A stretch of DNA of 64,000 nucleotides from Mastacembelus armatus (taxonomy: Eukaryota; Chordata; Actinopteri; Synbranchiformes; Mastacembelidae), in assembly GCF_900324485.2 (NCBI RefSeq), contig NC_046639.1, positions 10,329,718-10,393,717 on the forward strand, given 5' to 3'. A program made the translations under genes and the position numbers. Every line of letters starts with the position of its first letter. Positions within the stretch are counted from its first letter, which is position 1. This document shows, one piece after another, positions 32,801 to 48,500 of this stretch. The notes under the pieces were generated by a model. It ran no database searches and was not told where the DNA came from. It saw only the letters and a list, made by a program, of their open reading frames with translations.

Positions 32801-32844
32801 AAAGCTATTAATCGCACTTTACTCGAGCACCTCGGACCTGCCAT
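26852..32844 (-). CDS. atp6ap1: V-type ATPase accessory subunit Ac45
   Basis: Type I membrane glycoprotein that helps assemble and steer the V-ATPase proton pump to secretory and endolysosomal membranes. Coding exons: 32723-32844, 31659-31779, 31184-31258, 30898-31091, 30766-30803, 30565-30650, 30236-30462, 30095-30130, 27214-27451, 26852-27064. All phases agree and give 449 residues (human 470). MAGPRC starts a signal peptide ending around '[14 protein letters not shown]' (human QVPLVLWSS). Further matches are '[13 protein letters not shown]', '[13 protein letters not shown]' and 'WAQNLNIS'. The C-terminal block '[18 protein letters not shown]' is followed by one transmembrane helix and a tail with [13 protein letters not shown]. 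Upstream in-frame ATGs exist, but this one has the good AAAATGG context and puts the signal peptide at the N terminus. Several N-x-S/T sites fit its glycoprotein nature. Intron 8 contains a Tc1 transposon. Human ATP6AP1 and GDI1 are close neighbours on Xq28, as here. Confidence 0.96.
28052..29628 (-). mobile_element. Near-full-length Tc1-like transposon, transposase inactive
   Basis: A 1.58-kb element flanked by TA on both sides with inverted repeats of roughly 150 bases or more (left from CCGTGGGGCAAAAAAGTATT, right complement from CAGTGGGGCAAAAAAGTAGT). The minus strand encodes a Tc1 transposase. The paired HTH head '[20 protein letters not shown]' starts at 29270. A second segment '[19 protein letters not shown]' starts near 29040, and the C-terminal catalytic parts are '[12 protein letters not shown]' and '[13 protein letters not shown]'. 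The frame is shifted after '[10 protein letters not shown]' and again in the middle. The first catalytic Asp of the DDE triad (WSDET in active relatives) reads Tyr (WSYET). It is therefore a dead but fairly young copy inside atp6ap1 intron 8. Confidence 0.9.
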
Positions 32845-32999
32845 TTTTAATCTTTCCGCAAAGCTCTGTTCACGTGATGCAAGCCGACTGACAGTCATGT
32901 GCGTGGAGCTGAACACTTCCTGTTTCTCACCCAGGGCGTCCCGCCTAACGCCGCCGCTAGCGTCGCCACACGCTGCTTACATCAAACGTTGAATGGCGG

Positions 33000-34620
33000 C
33001 CTCGTATCTCCCAGCCCGGAGACAGCAAACTACCAGCGGTGCAAGTACAGTTACACAAATGCTGTATAAATATATATTAATAACTACTAATTTAACTTGT
33101 AGTATGCTCATGGCCAGATAAGCTCCTAATCGGCCCTGGGGTAAAGATTCGTTGTCGGGCCTCTACTGACCCCATCATGCAGGTTCATTATTTCCTTAGG
33201 CAGCCAGAAAACCCCATTTTCTCAGGGGAACTTTTTCATTGTTTAGCTGATTGGCAGAAAGTTATTTGGCAACAATTAATAGAGTAAAAATGTTTAATTA
33301 TAACAGCTTAATAGCTTAATCATTTAAATTCACTTGTTCCTGCCTGTGGGTATTTCTAATTTCCCATTTTTATGATGGTAAACTGAACTAGGGATGCAAT
33401 TAATAAATATTTTCATTCTGATTATTTTCATTTTAGGGGTTTAAATAGTTTTAGGATTTTGTGGAAAAAGATGGACAGAGAAGGGGCAGCATGGTGCTGC
33501 AGTGGTTACAGCACTGTCATCCATCTGGGGCCTCTGTGGCTCCTGCATGGCTTTCTCCCCTTAGCTCGCTTTCTTTCACACAGACAAAATGCAAGCAAAC
33601 GAAAATGGATGACTGCAAATGTACTGAGTACTTCCTGATTATATTTGCGCCATTTTAATGCAGTATGATTTTCAATGCATGAATTATGCTTAGAATGCAA
33701 AGGATCTGAATGGATCTGAATACTTTTTTTTCTATACCTTAACTTCTGGAAAAGAGCTGCAGGACATCTTCACCAAAATGAATTTATAAGCTGCTCATTA
33801 AACAATGGACATTGGATTGTTGTATGATGGATTTATTAACATTTGGATTCACTACATTTAACATAAAGTTTATAACTGTCTGTAACATCTTTGCCAGAAG
33901 ATTTAGTTGAAGTAAGTTTACAGAAAAGACAGGCAATCATGTTGGAGGAGGATATTTTTCAATCTGGCAACCCAAAATTGTTCTTCTTAATAGCTTAGAA
34001 CTTACAATCAAACATTAAGAAATTGTGTATTACCTCTTAAGAAAGTAATTAACTATAGCTTCTAAAGGATTTATAAATGGTGTTTTGTCAGATGAAAGCT
34101 CCAAAAGCAGTGGAAAACAGTGTCATAAACAATCACGTGATGTGTAGGCTATAACGCAGAAGAGCTGAGCTGTCAATGAATGACAGATACACCTGGCAAC
34201 TGTCCATGGTGCTGACACGCACTGCACTTTCGCCATTTCACTACTTTAATATCTGTGTATGATCATTTTGTACACACAAGCAGTAAACGTGTACCATTTT
34301 GTGTAATGAAAGGGGCTGCGTACATTCAGTCTGTGGAAGCAACTCCCATCCACACAGCTGTGGCGGCGGAGGGATACAAGTGCCTGCATCCACGCAACGC
34401 TGCGCCTACAACTGGAAAGGAAGGATAGAAAAGAAAATAGACACGCACAGACTTGGGCAATATGTATTTACAATGGCAAGAAAAATGGAAAACTCCAAGA
34501 CAAACTCTAAAGCGAAAGTGAACAGTGTATACCGTCACTCGATAGAGCCAGCCCAGAGCAGGGTTTCTAGTTACAGACACCTTTTCAGTCTATTGTGTGG
34601 CAATACGGGGAGGATGCGCA
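33000..34620. other. Divergent intergenic region between atp6ap1 and gdi1
   Basis: Apart from a possible SINE-head remnant at about 33485-33530 ('GGGGCAGCATGGTGCTGCAG'), nothing is recognisable. A 110-codon frame at 34299-34631 is not similar to any family I know. Confidence 0.35.
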
Positions 34621-34649
34621 CTATTTGTTGAGGCGCATTTATATTGTTC

Positions 34650-34877
34650 TAGAGCGCTCCACGATCAAGGCCATCTTTGGTCGTCTTCGCCGGTGACAGT
34701 GTGGATAGTATATTCAGGTGGTAATTAAAGCCTAATGTTTCATAAATAATATTTCATTTTGAACGAACCATTTGGTGCACTTGTGCAGAGAAAGCAGCTT
34801 CCTGGGGTTTGGACTCTTTGGCATTCTCTCCTTTAATACTCTTCATTTCATCAAAGAGGGCGAGTCGGTGAGACAAC
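34650..34877 (+). promoter_or_regulatory. gdi1: gdi1 promoter and 5' UTR area
   Basis: Sequence just before the gdi1 ATG includes 'GAGCGCTCCACGATCAAGGCCATCTTTGG' elements with a YY1-like GCCATCTT core and raised CpG, in keeping with a broad TATA-less promoter. The start site is inferred. Confidence 0.3.
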
Positions 34878-39327
<4,450 letters not shown>

Positions 39328-41790
39328 GCGATAGAGGGGCTTCTGAGAGAGGGCGGGGCTGGGAGAGAAGGCGCGGCAAAAAGAGGCAAAAGAGATGGCA
39401 GAGCGTGTGGCAGAGGGACAGGGTGCCTGAGTAGTGCTTTACAAATAAATGGGCTGGGTGGGGGTATGGTGATGTAGGAGTGGCGGAGAGGGTGTGTTTC
39501 TGGGCTCTGCTGGCCATAAGCTGTTTGCCTCCTTTTCCTTATATCCCTCTCTCTTGACACACATTCAAACACAAAAATGCTAACACATCAAATTCTCACA
39601 GTCCCTATCTCTGTCACTGAAAAACAGAGTTGATGTGGTCTTCATTCCATTGTAGGTTTTACAGTATATTCATGTCTTAACTATTATCAAAGCATCTCAT
39701 ACTTTCTGTAACATTTTTCTCCACATATCAGAGTTTGGGGTGGATAGAGGTTGGATGGCACTGAGGCTTAGTGTAGAATCCTCTGGAAAGATCATCTCCA
39801 GTTGACATGCATGCGTGTTTTGCCACTCAGCAGTACTGTACATACTCAAATGACACTACGCTATGAAAGCTGGACTATCCAACACTTTGCTCCTGTCAGC
39901 CCTGCTTTCACGTTTCTTTTACCTTTACCTGGTCTTTTACCTGTTATATCATCAATGGATGCCGCTCCTTTTGGCAAAATCTGTTGGTCAGGCCAAAAAA
40001 AAAAACAAAAAAACATCCAAAAAAAAAAAACATGATGAAAAGTTACATATAAATGGGCTGTTTTGTCAACTGATAGTGCTCACTTTGCAATGCTGTTGTG
40101 TTCCCTGTGCTAGCAGGCAAGCTAACCGGTGGCTATTAACTGTCCTCCCGCCCCACACCCCCACTCAAAAAAAAAAAAATGTTCCTTTATTTCTGTTATG
40201 TGAAGTCAATTGAGTTTGAATAGTTTACTTTTAACATTTTAAATTATTGAAGAGTTTTATTTCTGTATATTTGGTGCACATTTCACTGGCTGAAGTTATG
40301 AAGTTTACAGAGCTGAGGTTGAAACTGTGGTCTTCATGAACATTAAAAAAGGAACGGCAGGTGATGATAAAGTTGGGAGAAGTATTTTGGAGATTTGGCA
40401 AAGTGGTGGACACTGAGTGGTTTATGGCAAACTTATACTTGTTGAGATGTGAGTAAGTGTGCCATGGCGAAAAGAATGTGTGTGAGGAATGTTTTGGATT
40501 TGGATTTGGTTGGCAAAGTTTCACTCCTGAGTGAAAAGACGGTGAAGACTGAAGTTTCGGCTCAGTGAAAGCACCATAGGGTCTTGTGTATGTCATTGAG
40601 ATAAGCCATTGCCCTAGAGACTAGGTTGTATTTAGGGAAGTACTTTAAGGAAACACTCCCATAACTTTAGAAGACTTTGTAGCATAGCAATAGCCACAGT
40701 GCCACCCCACAAGAATGGACCAAGATGCTTTTGTTTGGTTGTAGCCTTAATTTGATGTCTGATTCACATGTTTGAGCCCTTTCAAAAAGTTTCCTTATTT
40801 GTTCTAACTTACAGAGGCAGGTCAGTCTAGTGCCAAAAATGGTGTTGCTCTTGTTAGCAAAAAAACCCTGCTTGCTAGATCTCTAAGAATATTAGAAGGG
40901 AACATGGTTTTTCCTTAAATCAGAGCAGTTATTATACACCTCAGTACAATTCCTCATCTGCAGTGCATACTCACTCAGAGCCAGACTGATCTGTGGCTAA
41001 AACACTGAAGCAGTCCCATTTCACTTTATCCACTACAACCAATCCCTTAACTCTTAACTCAAGAGTCAATTATTGTGTGTTGGGGGTATTCATGTGTCTT
41101 ACTGTTTTGCTTTATTTATTTAAATTTCACTGACGTATTGTGGAAAAGTTTACGTCAAACGCTGAATATGCTATGCTGTTAGCTTATCTTCTGATAATGA
41201 AATGAATTTAAAAAGTGATGCACACTGAAATCATGTTTTTTTGTTTGTTATTTGCTGTGTCATGTGTTATGTTTACCATATTTAGTGGTCATTCCAGTGC
41301 ATCATTGTTTTAATATGATTATTTCCTTTCTTGAGAAACAGGTTTTGATGGTGGTGCAACAAGTCTAACATGGAGCTGAAATCAAAATCTGTACAGCTGT
41401 GTTTTCACACAGTGCATCATTCAACATTGTATGTAGTTTTCATCCTGGAAACATGTTATCAGATAAAAACTGGAATACTGTTTACTCTTTGAACATAGAT
41501 ATATTTAACAACCTTCCCTACCTGCCCTCGCTCAGCATCAGGCACTGTCCTCTCTGATTTTGTTTATTAGAAACAAAAGCCTCGTGTGTGGTTGTACTGT
41601 TTTCATTTACAGTTTGGCCTTCGAAAACCACTATTGACAATATCCCTTGAATCTGACAAAAGAAATAGTTCAGGCTGAGTAGTAGAAATCTTACTGTCCT
41701 TGTTTGATCACTAGTATGTGAACAATGCCTAATGTCTTGTGTAACAATTAAAATGAATTAAATTATGAATGATAGAAAAATAAAAAGCAC
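39328..41790 (+). other. gdi1: Long 3' UTR of gdi1
   Basis: No coding exon is visible between the gdi1 stop and an AATAAA at 41779-41784, about 2.45 kb downstream. Mammalian GDI1 transcripts also carry long 3' UTRs. A-rich runs at about 39993-40030 and 40169-40181 are simple repeats. The extent is inferred from the first convincing polyadenylation signal. Confidence 0.45.
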
Positions 41791-41943
41791 ATGGCAAACC
41801 TGGGAAGACTGGTTTTGTTTTGTGTTTCTTTTTTGAAATTAAATTTGCTGCATCCAGGTGAGTAACTTGTTGGAGGATTATCTATACATGCATACATACA
41901 TACATAGTATTTTATATACACTACTACAAAATACAACTTACAT

Positions 41944-41949
41944 TTTAAT
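41944..41949 (-). terminator. Candidate polyadenylation signal of the itih6-like gene
   Basis: ATTAAA on the minus strand, 554 bases after the stop codon and about 160 bases from the gdi1 signal on the other strand. The two genes therefore converge with little space between them. Confidence 0.35.
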
Positions 41950-42502
41950 TACAAAATATTCCGAAGATTCTACCTTTGCCAAATAATCATTCCATGATGA
42001 AATCTAAGAATAATCTGATAGATATCTGATGTTGTGAACACATTTAGTGTACAAAACATTTTGAAGAAAACACAAGACTGCTTCAGCACAAATGGACATT
42101 TTGTAGTTGCCATGCGACCAGGAGAACATTGCGTCTCTGTCATAGATACAGAAAACAGAGCCTGAATCCAATTCAGATTCAGTGGAGAAGGCACAAAGGC
42201 ATCATTCAGTCCTTCACTATACTTGTTGCGCCATCCTCATTATTCCTTCATTTGCAGTTTTCTTTTTTGCTATCATCTCTAATATGCCACACCTTCCTTT
42301 CTTCTGCTGTAACCACACCTGTGTTGTGCTGCTCCTTATGGAATATTAGATGTTCTCATTCAGAGGCTGTGGCAGCGCCATTTTAGCCTCATGTATTTCT
42401 CCAGTTCTTGTTCACCCTTTATCCAAATAACCATGCCATGATAATTGATGTGACCTCGCTGTACTGCAGAGAGGCACCAAGGTGGAGTTGGCTCAGCTAC
42501 AG

Positions 42503-45500
42503 TTACACATGATCCACGATGTAGCTCTCATACGGACGACCCAGTAGTCTCTCTATATCTGACTTGGGCACCACCCAGCACTTGCTGAAGTGGCGTTTCC
42601 GCACAGTGTCCTTTAGCGTCTTGTCTTGCAAGGTGACTGACATGTGTTCTGATTCCCACCTCAGAATCCCCCTGGCTAAAACTCCTTCCTTGTTAGCCCA
42701 GTGATGCTTCACCACAGTTACACTCATGTCAGCATGCTGAAACTGGCCTGTAAACACATTACACAAGGACAGTAGAAGTGGAAAGTAGCTGCTGTAAAGT
42801 ACATCAAGTACAAAATTCAGATGCAAATACTTTGACTATTTCAACTTTATGCTGCTTTGCACTTCAGTGGAAATATTTGACAGCTATAGCTATTGGTTAT
42901 TTCCAAGGTTAAAATTTTACTTAAAAATATAATAAGCTTTTAAAATATAATTCACTGTTAACCCAGTAGATCCCATTCTGTTTGACTTGCAGTGGTGGAA
43001 GAAGATTCTAAAAAGTACCTATGCCACAATGTAAAAATACTTCATTACAAGTAAAATGAAAATACTACACAAGCATCCAGTAAGTACACAAGTATATATA
43101 TATATATCAGTAAGTACACAAGTATATCGATCATATGTACTTCAAGTATAGTTAAATGCTGTATATGATTATATATTACATGATCAGATGCTTAATATTG
43201 GTGCAATAAGTGTAAGTAGAATTTTATAGTTTTTTTCATTTTACTCCTGGTTTAGATGGTTTAGTCTACTTTATAGACAAGTACCTCAGATTTGAATTAA
43301 AGTACTGTACTAGAATAAATGAACGCAAGTTACATTCCACCACTGCTGGCATGTAAGCTGTTTGTTAAGTTTATAGCAACGTTCATTTAAATAAAATATA
43401 TATTTTACAAAACGTAAAATTAACCGAAATTTGTGTAACAAATGTTTGTATCTTATCATTTCATCTCTCCCTCAGATTTATCTTGAGAACTCTTGTAGTG
43501 GGGGCACACCACAGCTTGGGAACTATATGCATAAGAAAGGGACATTTTTCTGTCGAAGGAATAGTTTTGATGTCTTAAGTACATTTTGCTTATAATACTT
43601 TTAATTAATTAGGATGGGATAGGACAGGATGGCTGATGTTAAAAAGCTGATGTGTACATACCCAGTAGACCTTGGGTTGAAGCAGAGAGCCCCCGTCCAT
43701 CTGTGATGTAAAAACCCAGGTGTGCTATCTGAAGGTAGTTAGGGTGTTTATAGTGGTGAAACAGGACCAGGAAGTGCAAATCCTTGGCCAGCTCAATCCA
43801 GCAGCTCCGATGGTTGTCCACAGCAACCGTCATACCCTGCCTTGTCACCGATCCCTGCTGATTTATGGGGAGAATATCCTGCCCTTCCCCTTGCACCATG
43901 ACAGCATCCAATGAGAATGTGATCATGATGTTACCAGAGCCACCCGTGGCTGAGGAGATGGTGAGTTGGTCAAAGAAGGTTCGGGAGCGCTCTTCTACGC
44001 CATGCTTCGAGGGAGCCCCAGTCAGGTGGCCATCCACAGTGATCCCTTAAAGAGGAAGGAGACCCATGAACACATTTTACACTGCTCCCAAAAGGTAAGT
44101 ATGTACATCACAATTTTTACATACCTCTCTCTGGGTCATTTAACAGTCTGAGAACATCATTAGCCCTGCCATCAACTGTAAAACACAGGTTCTGACACAG
44201 CTTTGGCAGGTGGACCACAAAATGAGGATCTCCATCAACTAGAACAGACAACACTGAGCATTAATATGACTACATAAAGTGTTTGACTTTTATTTATTTA
44301 TGAACAAAATGCATGTTTTCAACCTGAGGAGGAGAAGATCCTGATGGTGCTCAATTTGGAACGAGATTCTAAAAGTACAAGACATTGAACTAAAGGACAG
44401 TCCTTCTCACTTCCAAGCACTGAAATCAATGACAGCAATGATAGCGAGCTGTCTTTCCACAATAAATGACACTATTCAAGACATGCTTCTGTTAATAGCA
44501 TCCACTGAGTACTTACCAAATGACCCTGTATCTGCAGTATCATCCCCTAAAAATAAGTGACAATCATTTAATTGAAGGTCTGAAAAACAGTTGCAATAAC
44601 TTGTAGGCTCTGATAAACATTTAAGACTTACAGGCATCATAGCTGATGTCGTAGTCATAGTCATAAGTAGCTTCATAATCTGAGAAATGGAAGTAAGCAA
44701 TGAGGAACTATCTTTTCCAACAAGGAATTTACTGTAGATTTCACAGATAGTGACAGGATACCACGGTCAATCATAATCATAATGAAACATCTGTCAATAG
44801 TAGGTACATACCGTACATTCACTTAAATTCTTCACTGTATTTTATATATAATTTCAAGATACCACATAAATGTAAACTAGTCATGTAAACTAGTCACCTC
44901 TACAAACTATACCATTAACATATGAACACACTAATGATTCAGTATCAACAATCTTTTGTAAACAGATTTTGCTAATGATATTTCTGAAAATTCTCAAGTT
45001 AGTTTTAATTATAGTGATACTTTAAAATAATTGTGCTGTACGGACTTGAGCATTTTTACATTATACATTATGGGATTGGTACTTTTATTAATGTAATGTA
45101 TCTGTTTACTTCCCCCACCCTTCTAATTAAATTTGTTTTTGACAAATCAAATGCAATTATATTCTCAGAAACATAAAATAAAGAAGTTCAGTTTCACCTT
45201 TTCTCTGAATCTGAATGGAAGTAGAGACATCTAGTGGGGAAATAAAGAACATTAAATTAAGGATAACTATACAGAGTCTATAGCCTTAGTATTTAGCTGA
45301 CGCCTTCTTGTATCTTTTCAGTGCACAGTGAAGCTTTGATTGTGAGTCATACATTGTAAATGACAGATAAAATGGCAAACAACCTACCCAGAAGCTCAGC
45401 TGCCTCCCATAGTTGTGGTCCACCTGTTACACCAAGCATGGGGGCGAAGGTGGCTGACACCAGGGTGGCAATGCTCAGGTCTGTGTCAACACTTGAATTT

Positions 45501-48500
45501 GTGTTGCTGTCTTCCACATCTGGGGCTGGGATCGGAAATGACAGCTCTGGCAGACCGGTGATAATTTCAGGCTGATGAGCATCTGGAGCAGGTGTAGTGT
45601 TGTTCTCTCTGGAAGGCACAGTCACTTTTACAGGTGGGAGAACTGTCTTCACTGTGCTGAGCAGAGGGGTAAGAGGTCTCCCAGGCAGTGACGCAGGGTT
45701 GGTTCTGGCTGAAATGAGTGGAGGTGTGGTAGTGGTGGCTATCAGAGAGGGTGTGGTTGTTTTTATGGCGTTAGGCTGAGGGATGTAGTTTTTTCCAGGT
45801 GCAGGGGGTGGTGCTGTTTTTAGAGCATTAAGCATAGATGTGGATATCTTTCCAGCAGGAGGAGAGTCAGATTTAAAATCATTTTGGGAAGGATTGGGCT
45901 TTTTACCAGATGATGGTGCTTGGACAGTTCTGACAAAGCTGGGACTTGAGGTTGTTGTTGTTACTGTTGTTTTCTTGGATGGTGAAAACACTGTTTCTGC
46001 TGAGGAGGATGGCAAGGAGGTTTTTTTAGTTTGGGTTGTATTTTGAGGTGGCTGAGGGTCTGGTTTTGTTTTTTTAGACCTGGAGTTTAAAGGTAAGTTG
46101 AGCTTTTTTGCAGCACCAACAGCTGATATTTTGGTAGTAGCAGTTGTTGTTGCTGTTGTGGTTATAGTTACTGCTGTGGTGGCTTTTACAGTGGTTTGAC
46201 TTTGAGCTGGTTCATCTATATCTGGCTTAACCACAACTAATGATGTGACTGGTGTTACAAAATTATATTTGAGGGAAAGGTTGGTTGCCTTATCTGCCAT
46301 CAACCTCTGAGTTGCAGGATCTGTAGCATTCAACTTGGCCAGTAAAAGGTTTTTGATAGTGAAATATGCCCAGAGACGATGCACAAAACTGGAGATGCCT
46401 TCTAGGCCTCCTGAACAGTCTACAGAATCTGCACTCCCATTTCCCTTTGCATGGGAAATCAAGACATCATTCTCCAACTTAACACGCTGCTTTGAACCAG
46501 TGGCAGACACTGACACCTTTAGGTCCTTAACCCCTGATTTAACCCTCCCAGCCACCACTAACTCGGAGCCTTGGAAGTAGTTTGGGAACAGTGAACGGGT
46601 GATGTCAAACGCCTGCTCGTCCAGGTAGGACAGTTGGATGTCTGATAGCAAAGGACTAGCTACTTCATCATAGAAACCCTTCAGCTGCAAGGCTGCATCT
46701 GCATCCTCATACACCATCCTAGCTATACCTCGGTTATCCAGAGCCAGGCGTTTCAAAAGGAGGAAGTCTGCATCATCCCCAAAGGCAAGACCAAACAGAG
46801 AAGCTGTGCCTAACGCATTCTTGGCATTGCTAAGGATGGTCTCACTAGCTGTCACGCCGATGGTTGCCTCACCATCGGTGAGGAAAATGACCAGAGGGAC
46901 ACGCCGGGTTGAGAGTTGGTTTGACGAGCCAGAGTATGGAGGGTTGACCAGTTGGGCAGCTGTGAGCAAAGCTGCATTGATATTGGTCCCTGATTCAAGA
47001 GTGAAAGATTGAGGACAATCAGCATTGAAGGTGAGGATTAGGGTTAACAATAAGGAAGTTAATGATTAACTTTGACTACAAAATTACATTTCAGACAATA
47101 ATACATTTCAACTCACATCCCTCTGCAATTATCATCTTGACAAAGTCTTTGGCATCTTGTACATTCTGTCGAGTTGCTCGCACTGTTCGTCCTTTCTTCC
47201 AGGTATGAACTTTGTCTGAGAAGGTGATGATGTTGAAGTGATCACCCTCTCTAAGATCCCCAAGGATGGTGCTCATGGCCTGCTTGGTCTACTGAGAAAA
47301 ATCATTAGAATTATTAACAACAAATTCTCATTATATTTGGCAGAATGTTGTGATATTTAAAGTTTTCTCATCAGAGAGAAACTCAAGCCATGAGGGGTCA
47401 GTGAGATTTAGTAAAGTGTCTTTGTCCACTGTACCTGTTTTATCTTACTGCCTGTCATTGACCCACTGACATCAATGACAAATATAACATCCTTAGAAAC
47501 AACTGGAAGCCCTCTGGGCGCAAAGTAATGCACGAAGTAGCCATCATATACCTGAGAGAGTGCAAGAACAGAAGAAAGATGTTGTACATTACATTAAAGA
47601 CCTCCTCTGCTGCTACTGAAAACATATTTTTACACTTTGACAAACATGCACGCTCATGTGCCAAAAATAAAAACTGCAGCAGACCTGAACGTCACCCATT
47701 AGGTCTCTGAGATTCACATCATACTGAATGATAAAGTCTGCATCAAGACCCTTGGAGGAGATGCTGCTCTGCTGCTGCAGAGTGGGACTGTAGCAAACTT
47801 GAGCACAGCCAGTGCTCCGCTCAACATGAGTGGAGGCTGGGGCGTCTCCATCACCTACAGTGCAAGACACCAACAATCCCAGTTAAAGCCAAGTAGAAGT
47901 AGTTAAAACTGGTTTAAGCAATGATCTAGGACATCTCCATTAAATGATCAGTTAATAAAATACACTAATCTGCTTTCTTGCTGAAAGAAGTTAGATGATG
48001 AGATTGAAACCACTCTTATGTCTGAACAATACAACCATCAGCTAGTTGGCCCAGTTTAGCATAAACACTGGAGAAAGGCATATCAATTAGCCTGGCCCTG
48101 TACAGGACAGTGAAGCCAATTAAACTGTTCATCAACACTTTAAAGCTCTTTTTAAATACATACAAAAGGTGTGGTGGGGATGGTGACGTGCCACACTATT
48201 TCTTGGCTGTGAGTAGTGACTTCTTGGCTTTGCTACATTAGCTTAGCTGTTATGCACCTCAGGAAACACTAATGCCAATAGCCACATTTTCCTAAATGGT
48301 GAACAATTTCTCCAAATGTCATTGTCAGTATGATCAATTGTGAATTATCAAACAACCAGAAAGTCTCTTGACATTTCTGAGTCTTCCTGAAAGGTTTTAC
48401 ACATGCTCATACAATGACACTGGGGGAATATGGGATCAGTTGTCCCGGGCCCTGGATCATGGGAGACCCAGAACTTACTTACTTACTTACTTACTTTCAC

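Noticed and set aside
34299-34631. 110-residue frame upstream of gdi1
   Set aside because: No similarity that I recognise and no good start context; it sits in ordinary intergenic DNA.
45388-46989. The 567-residue minus-strand frame as a stand-alone gene
   Set aside because: Its core is the VWA domain and linker of the itih6-like protein; the apparent start at 47050 lies in the intron before the GAATCAG acceptor.
46806-47012. Several 60-80 residue plus-strand frames opposite the itih6 big exon
   Set aside because: Shadow frames of a long coding exon with biased codons.
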